Positions 58,737-64,000 of a DNA stretch of 64,000 nucleotides are shown here, one piece after another (the first letter of the stretch is position 1; each line of letters opens with the position of its first letter). Source of the DNA: Pseudoglutamicibacter albus. Lineage in GTDB: Bacteria > Actinomycetota > Actinomycetes > Actinomycetales > Micrococcaceae. The notes under the pieces were generated by a model, which was given only the letters and a program-made list of their open reading frames with translations, ran no database searches and had not been told where the DNA came from. The DNA lies in contig NZ_JAKRCW010000011.1 of NCBI RefSeq assembly GCF_022346425.1, forward strand, positions 1-64,000. The letters run 5' to 3'. The translations under genes and the position numbers were made by a program.

Positions 58737-59036
58737 TTACTTGATGCGCTGGTCCTCTGGGCGGATGATCTTGGTGCGCATGATGGACTCGTTGAGGCCC
58801 AAAACACGGTCAAGTTCGGATGCGGTCTGTGGCTCAGCGGTGAAGTTAACCACTGCGTAGATGGCCTCAGCCTTCTTGTTGATTTCGTAGGCCATGCGGC
58901 GACGGCCCCAGATGTCGATGTTCTCGACGGTTCCACCGTCCTTGGTGACGACCTCGAGGAACTTGTTGAGCGTCGGTTCAACGGTGCGCTCGTCGACCTC
59001 GGGGTCAACCAGCAGCATCAGTTCGTAGTTACGCAA
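58737..59036 (-). CDS. rpsF: 30S ribosomal protein S6
   Basis: A 99-aa S6 starting at TTG 59036 ([20 protein letters not shown]); GGAGGT lies 8 bases before, and the upstream frame is not S6-like. Partner of S18. First gene of the cluster; a structured leader precedes it. Confidence 0.95.
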   Translation of the reverse strand: MRNYELMLLVDPEVDERTVEPTLNKFLEVVTKDGGTVENIDIWGRRRMAYEINKKAEAIYAVVNFTAEPQTASELDRVLGLNESIMRTKIIRPEDQRIK

Positions 59037-59044
59037 GTGAACCC

Positions 59045-59091
59045 ACCTCCTTTGGACATAAAGCGGGCACGGTCTTTCCGTACCAGGAGGT
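59045..59091 (-). promoter_or_regulatory. Candidate S6:S18 autoregulatory leader of rpsF
   Basis: On the minus-strand RNA, ACCUCCU (59091-59085) is exactly complementary to the Shine-Dalgarno AGGAGGU (59051-59045). Directly inside it is a hairpin GGUACGG-AAAGA-CCGUGCC (59084-59066). Sequestering the ribosome site in this way suggests translational feedback; S6:S18 binding to rpsF leaders with a CCG-containing hairpin is known in several bacteria. Confidence 0.6.
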
Positions 59092-59288
59092 TCTATTGCG
59101 GTAGCCCCTACCCTGCCGTGCAGGGCGTGCAAGCCTGCTGAAGTGCGCATCACGATGCGGTTGCCAGCAAAACTTGAAAGTGGGCAACAGCACCAGTCTA
59201 CCCGCAGTACGGCTCAAGCCATAACTCTTCACTGTGCGTGTGGGTACCATCATGCACTGCGATGTGTGGCGCGCGTGGGCGGGAGGAG

Positions 59289-61538
59289 TCAGTCCTTGTG
59301 GTCGCGTAGCTGTTGAGGGAGGCGTCGCTCCAGGACGTGCGCGAGGCTTCTCAGGTACGTGTTGGTCACGTGATTTCCATCCCTGTAGATCAGCGTGTTG
59401 CCCGCGACCACGGAGCATTCGTCTTTGCTGCAGAAGTAATCGGTCATATCCAGGAAGTAGACGTCATCGAGCCGCTCGGCCGCCTCTACCGCCGGGTCAT
59501 CAAGCAAACCTTGTTCAACACTGAAATCGCACTCGTGTGGCTTGTCCATGCTCCCGGAAACGCACGTGCGTGGAATCGGAATATCGTCATCACGCGACGG
59601 GACCGGGGTGTCTCGAACCACTACAAGCTGCGCCCCGCTCTTCTGCAGTTCCTTGAATGTGCGTTCGTAACCGTCCGCCGCATCGCCGCGGAATGTTGAT
59701 CCTGCAAAGTTCTTGGTGATAATCACATCGGGCTCATCCTCAATAACCCGCTGGATGGATTCCTTATTCGGTTCAACGCACCGCTCATCAGCTTTACCGA
59801 GCTCACGAGGCTCAAGTGACATGGGGCATGAAGCCTTGGTGTAGGTGATGATCCGCCAGTCATGGTCCTTCGCTAGCTCCTCAAGCGGCTCCACGAGCAT
59901 CCGGGCGTGAGAATCACCCATCACAGCGATCGTCTTCTCACCGTCTTCCTTACCCTTCACACAGCGCGGCGTGTGTTTCTTGCCGTTGCCCGCGAAGCAT
60001 TCCTGATCCGTGCGCGCATCGTCCTCAGCTTCCGCCGGAGTCGGCGTGATCACCGAGCCATAGGTCAACGCCGCTGGAAGCTCGTCGGCGCGCTCCTCTT
60101 CGGTGACCAACCGGCCGCCCGGGCTATCCGGATGCCCCGCATCGAGCTTTTGAGCCCCGGACTTCTTGATGACCGGATCCCAACTACCGGCAGCGAACTC
60201 CGGCCGCTCACCTTTTAGAAGCTCCGCAGCGAGCTCCTTCTGTTCGCGATTGATCGCATCCGCACGCACAATCGGAGTCACAGCAACCGCAACAGCAACG
60301 AGCGTTGCCACGCCACCTGCGATCCACGCTGGCGCAGGCGAGACCTTCAAACGCTTCCACTGGCGTGCAGGCTCCTCAACCCAACGCCACGAAACGTGCG
60401 CGAGCACACACGAGATCAGCATCAGCACGGGCACTTGCCACCAATACGGCTTATGCTCCGTGATCTGCACGAAAACCATGTACACCGGCCAGTGCCACAA
60501 ATACAGCGAGAAAGACACCTTGCCCAGCCACTGAACCGGCGCCCAATCAACCAGCCAATTCAGCGACAACGCACCACTGGTACGGCCCGCGATGATCACC
60601 GCCACAGCCCCCAGTACGGGAACCGCCGCGCTAGCACCCGGGAACGGGGTCGCGTGCGTGTACGTGAGGATCGACCAGCACATCGCCGCAAGACCTGCCA
60701 GCGCTAGCACCGCACGCCACGAAACGCCGCCGCCCATCCGTTGCTTGCCCTTGCCGGAATCGTCCTTGAGGATGTAGGGCGCCAGGGCTGCGATCAAGCC
60801 GCCTAAGGCGAGCTCCCACACGCGCGTTGTCGTGATGAAATAAGCCGCCGGATCGTTTGAACGGACCCTATATTCAGCCCACACGAACGAGGCGAGGATC
60901 ACCGCCGAAAACAGGACGATCGCATAGGCACGCACAGTGAGCCCGATGCGGCGGGCGAGCCATACGGCCAGGATCACCACGAGCGGCCAGAGAACATAGA
61001 ACTGTTCCTCAACGCTGAGTGACCAATAGTGTTGGAAAGCGGTCGGCGCATTGTCTGAGGCCAGATAATCCACGGAATCAACGGCCAAAACCCAGTTCAC
61101 GATGCTCAACAGGCTCGCGATGCCTTGCCGCGAAACCTGTTCCCACTGCTCCGTGGGCCACCATATGAACGTTGCAACGATGATCACGCACGCGGTCACT
61201 GTCGCGGCCGGCATGATGCGGCGGATGCGGGCAGCCCAGAACTCAGCGAGGTTGATCTTGCCGTGCACTTCGGCGTCCCGCAGAAGCTTCGATGTGATCA
61301 AAAACCCTGAGATCACAAAGAAGATATCGACACCAACAAAGCCGCCCGGAACTGCCCTGGGGTAGAAATGCCACGCCACAACGGCGAAGACGGCAAGCGC
61401 CCGCAGGGCTTGGACCTCCGGGAGGAACTTCCGGCCGTCTCTGCGTTTCTGGGGCGCATCCTGCCCATGCGTGTTCTGCCCTCGCCTATCTAGTCCGCGA
61501 GCACCGTCCCCTTGGATCGTTGTGGCGTTGTTGGACAT
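59289..61538 (-). CDS. Membrane acyltransferase with C-terminal SGNH-type domain (OafA-like)
   Basis: A 749-aa protein. Residues about 30-390 form the ten-helix acyltransferase-3 domain (LPEVQALRALAVFAVVAWHF, VDIFFVISGFLITSKL, WSLSVEEQFYVLWPLV). Residues about 480-749 form an exported SGNH-like domain (KTIAVMGDSHARMLVEPLEE and a late YRDGNHVT). It probably acetylates a cell-surface polysaccharide. Start ATG 61538, two codons after another ATG. Confidence 0.88.
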   Translation of the reverse strand: MSNNATTIQGDGARGLDRRGQNTHGQDAPQKRRDGRKFLPEVQALRALAVFAVVAWHFYPRAVPGGFVGVDIFFVISGFLITSKLLRDAEVHGKINLAEFWAARIRRIMPAATVTACVIIVATFIWWPTEQWEQVSRQGIASLLSIVNWVLAVDSVDYLASDNAPTAFQHYWSLSVEEQFYVLWPLVVILAVWLARRIGLTVRAYAIVLFSAVILASFVWAEYRVRSNDPAAYFITTTRVWELALGGLIAALAPYILKDDSGKGKQRMGGGVSWRAVLALAGLAAMCWSILTYTHATPFPGASAAVPVLGAVAVIIAGRTSGALSLNWLVDWAPVQWLGKVSFSLYLWHWPVYMVFVQITEHKPYWWQVPVLMLISCVLAHVSWRWVEEPARQWKRLKVSPAPAWIAGGVATLVAVAVAVTPIVRADAINREQKELAAELLKGERPEFAAGSWDPVIKKSGAQKLDAGHPDSPGGRLVTEEERADELPAALTYGSVITPTPAEAEDDARTDQECFAGNGKKHTPRCVKGKEDGEKTIAVMGDSHARMLVEPLEELAKDHDWRIITYTKASCPMSLEPRELGKADERCVEPNKESIQRVIEDEPDVIITKNFAGSTFRGDAADGYERTFKELQKSGAQLVVVRDTPVPSRDDDIPIPRTCVSGSMDKPHECDFSVEQGLLDDPAVEAAERLDDVYFLDMTDYFCSKDECSVVAGNTLIYRDGNHVTNTYLRSLAHVLERRLPQQLRDHKD

Positions 61539-61604
61539 GCACGGCATTACATCACGTCTGGGTCCCCATCTCTACAAGCCCAGGTGAAGCGCAAGTGAAC
61601 TAAG

Positions 61605-62891
61605 TTATGCGGTATAGAAAACCTTCGCAACCTTATATAGGTCGTGAAGATCGCTCACGCCTGCAAGCTCGCGGGCCGAATGCATCGACAGAATCGGGAT
61701 ACCCACATCCACGGTGCGAATCCCTAGGCGGGTCGCCGCGATCGGGCCGATCGTGGAACCGCACGGGATGTTGTTATTCGAGACGAACTCCTGGCTCTCA
61801 ACCCCAGCCTCGCGGCACCAGCTAGCCCACGCTGCAGCACCGAGCGCATCAGTCGCATAACGCTGATTAGCGTTGATCTTCAAGATCGGGCCAGACCCCA
61901 GAAGTGGCTTGACCACCGGATCATGATGCCCCGCATAATTCGGGTGGATCGAATGCCCCACATCCGATGACACATGCCAGGATTCTGCGTACGCCCGCGC
62001 CTGATCCACAGCGGATGCACCCAAACCCGCATAAATACGGTTCAAAACATCCTCAAGGAACGGGCCAGCAGCACCCGAACGGGACGCCGAACCCAGCTCC
62101 TCGTGGTCAAAAGCCGCGAACATCGCAATCCGCTGAGCATCCTGGCCCACACCTGCATCCGCTACCTCACCGAGGGCAACGCAACCGGCGTGAACGGAAG
62201 CCAAGTTATCCAGGCGGCCCGCCGCGAAAAACGCTTTATCCTTGCCGAAAGCCTGACCACGAGCCGAGTCAGCGACCACCGCATCGAACCCATCGATCTG
62301 TTCAGGATCAACACCGGCGGACGAGGCGAGCTCGGCCAACAGATCATGCTCAGCAGGCACACCCAGACCCCACACCGGCTGAGTCTGGACCTGCTTATCC
62401 AACGCGAGTTTCTCATTCACGCCGCGGTCCAAGTGGATCGCAAGCTGCGGCAAACGCAGCAGCGCGCCCGTATCAGCCAAAACCACAGAACCGTCACGCA
62501 TCGCCAAGCGGCCCGCCAAGCGCAGTTCACGGTCCAGCCACGAATTCAAAAGCGGGCCACCATAGATCTCAACGCCAGCCTGCAACCAGCCGTGGTTACC
62601 CGTGGTCGGCTTCGGTTTGAGCTTGAAGCCCGGGGAATCCGTGTGCCCACCAAAAATATTCGCTGGTGTACACGGGTCCGCATTCGCCGGGACCGTCCAC
62701 GCGATGACCGCGCCATCACGCACCACCACGAACTTCCCGCTCGGCTGCGCGGGCCACTCATCATGTTCAGCGAGACGCGTGAAACCCTGTTCTTCGAGGC
62801 GGCGAGCGCTTTCTTCCGCCGCGTGATAGCTCGAAGGGGACGCGTCAATGAAGTCCGCGAGGTCTTCTACATACGTCAACGCTTCAGTCAT
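61605..62891 (-). CDS. apeB: M18-family aminopeptidase
   Basis: A 428-aa zinc aminopeptidase. Metal-site motifs are FGGHTDSPGFKLKPKPTTG (His near 83) and FAAFDHEELGSASRSGA, with VSSDVGHSIHPNYAGHHDPV near 320. Cytoplasmic. ATG at 62891; the stop of the glycosyltransferase overlaps it (ATGA). Confidence 0.95.
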   Translation of the reverse strand: MTEALTYVEDLADFIDASPSSYHAAEESARRLEEQGFTRLAEHDEWPAQPSGKFVVVRDGAVIAWTVPANADPCTPANIFGGHTDSPGFKLKPKPTTGNHGWLQAGVEIYGGPLLNSWLDRELRLAGRLAMRDGSVVLADTGALLRLPQLAIHLDRGVNEKLALDKQVQTQPVWGLGVPAEHDLLAELASSAGVDPEQIDGFDAVVADSARGQAFGKDKAFFAAGRLDNLASVHAGCVALGEVADAGVGQDAQRIAMFAAFDHEELGSASRSGAAGPFLEDVLNRIYAGLGASAVDQARAYAESWHVSSDVGHSIHPNYAGHHDPVVKPLLGSGPILKINANQRYATDALGAAAWASWCREAGVESQEFVSNNNIPCGSTIGPIAATRLGIRTVDVGIPILSMHSARELAGVSDLHDLYKVAKVFYTA

Positions 62892-64000
62892 GACTCTCCT
62901 TGTTCACTCGAAGCCGCGCCGGTTGGGGACGTGCGGGATGCGGATGCATCAGTTGCGGATGCGCGGGCTCTTGTTGGCTCGCTTGTGCCCGTTCTGGCCC
63001 GGGACGGCTCGCTTTTGCTTGTACGAGGTTTGGTTCCGGCTTTTCGTCGGCCTTTCGCGGCCCTGGCACCTTGCCGTTGTGGGCTCGCGAACAGACCGCC
63101 GAGCGGATCATCCAGCCCGACGCGCCGTACAGGGTCTTCCTCAGGGCGGAGGATGCATCTGATGACGAGGAACATCAGAGCCCCGAGCGAGGCGATGTGG
63201 CCCAGGACGGTCATGCTGAAGATCCAGTCTGGGAAGAAGCCGCGCGCTTGATCCGGCTGGGCCATCCCATAGAGGCGCATCCAGATCGCTACAAAGTGGA
63301 ACACCTCAAACAGTTGCCACAGCAAGAGTGCGCGCCAGCGCGGATACGCAAGGACAGCGAGTGGGACGAGCCACATCACAAACTGCGGCGAGTAGACCTT
63401 ACCGATCAGCACGAACATCGCCAGGATCAAGAACGAAAGCTGTGCAACGCGCGGCCTATATGGAGCGATGAGCCCCAGCATCAAGACGCCGAGGCACCAG
63501 AAGCCAAAGAAGATGATGCCCAGCAGGGAGATCGTATCCGCCGTCAACACAAGATCAGGTGCGCTGCGGCCGATCGTCATGTTCCACAGTTCCCACGTCG
63601 AGGAGAAGCCCGCGCCGCGGTCGGAGGAGAACGTATAGAAAACGGCCCACCGTTTCGGGTCAATCAGATAGACCGGCAAGTTGATCACGAGCCAACCGAT
63701 GCCAGCACCGCCTGCGATCTTGCCGAAAACATGCCAGCGGCGGGTGCGCCACGCCAACGTGAAAAACGCACCCAAAACCAGTAGTGGGAAGAGTTTGACC
63801 GCCCCACCTATACCGATCAATATCCCGCCAAGCCACGGATGCTCGCGCGCAACCGCGAACAAGCCAGTGACCATGAGGGCGATCGCCCACATGTCCCAGT
63901 TGACGGTCAAGGCGAGGATGATCGCGGGAGACAACGCAACCATCGCGGCATCCCAGATGCGGCGAGAACTCATCTTCGCAACCGCGATAACAACAACCGC
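62888..64000 (-). CDS. DUF2029/GT87-type polyprenyl-phosphate mannosyltransferase, partial
   Basis: Frame open to the window edge, so the 5' end is missing; 370 residues visible. Eight or more hydrophobic helices (ILALTVNWDMWAIALMVTGL, GIGGAVKLFPLLVLGAFFTL, KVYSPQFVMWLVPLAVLAY) fit the GT87/C-type mannosyltransferases that glycosylate envelope lipids. The C-terminal ~75 residues are an Ala/Arg/Ser/Thr-rich low-complexity tail. Overlaps the M18 gene in ATGA. Confidence 0.85.
   Translation of the reverse strand, partial: AVVVIAVAKMSSRRIWDAAMVALSPAIILALTVNWDMWAIALMVTGLFAVAREHPWLGGILIGIGGAVKLFPLLVLGAFFTLAWRTRRWHVFGKIAGGAGIGWLVINLPVYLIDPKRWAVFYTFSSDRGAGFSSTWELWNMTIGRSAPDLVLTADTISLLGIIFFGFWCLGVLMLGLIAPYRPRVAQLSFLILAMFVLIGKVYSPQFVMWLVPLAVLAYPRWRALLLWQLFEVFHFVAIWMRLYGMAQPDQARGFFPDWIFSMTVLGHIASLGALMFLVIRCILRPEEDPVRRVGLDDPLGGLFASPQRQGARAAKGRRKAGTKPRTSKSEPSRARTGTSEPTRARASATDASASRTSPTGAASSEQGES

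Overview
The window looks like a chromosomal segment of a moderately high-GC actinobacterium, probably Micrococcales (Micrococcaceae-like). This is an inference from the fused pcaL, the PcaH/PcaG/PobA types, BioMNY order, the rpsF-ssb-rpsR-rplI block, frequent GTG/TTG starts and ATGA-coupled genes. No rRNA or tRNA gene was seen. REGION 1 (1-4.7 kb) is accessory DNA. It holds the end of a type I-E-like CRISPR array with a duplicated spacer block, a zeta-type toxin with a PezA-like HTH antitoxin, two further antitoxin paralogues without toxins, two fragments of a serine-recombinase C-terminal HTH, a solitary CRISPR repeat, a two-repeat mini-array, and an orphan VbhA-like Fic antitoxin. The three antitoxin promoters share a 14-bp inverted repeat. 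REGION 2 (4.8-14.4 kb) is an aromatic-type peripheral catabolic cluster: aldehyde dehydrogenase, MBL hydrolase, SDR, IclR regulator, two MFS carriers, and a P450 with a phthalate-dioxygenase-reductase-type partner. A 17-bp palindrome (TTTCC-N7-GGAAA) recurs in its two divergent intergenic regions. REGION 3 (14.4-18 kb) is a single large SF1 helicase of less GC-rich composition lying between the two catabolic blocks. REGION 4 (18.1-27 kb) holds an aldo/keto reductase, a second IclR regulator, and pobA-pcaH-pcaG-pcaB-pcaL, which convert 4-hydroxybenzoate through protocatechuate to beta-ketoadipate. It ends with an opposing maleylacetate reductase fused to a GNAT domain. REGION 5 (27-43 kb) has a CAP-domain secreted protein, an orphan DNA methyltransferase, glutaminase, formimidoylglutamase, an HtrA-like protease, a DtxR regulator, SseB, a GntR-pxpBC-pxpA 5-oxoproline operon, a MATE pump, an MFS carrier and a CPBP protease. 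REGION 6 (43-54 kb) has a LysE exporter, a sortase-type surface protein, a DUF2891 protein, the biotin ECF transporter bioMNY, an MFS carrier, two paralogous lipoproteins sharing a palindrome, and an EamA exporter. REGION 7 (53.7-64 kb) is conserved chromosome: dnaB with a DnaA-box cluster upstream, a PepSY lipoprotein, a flavin reductase, rplI-rpsR-ssb-rpsF with a candidate autoregulatory leader, an acyltransferase, an M18 aminopeptidase and a partial glycosyltransferase. Short decayed tandem repeats, each with its own consensus, recur between genes throughout, and low-complexity inserts recur inside otherwise compact enzymes.
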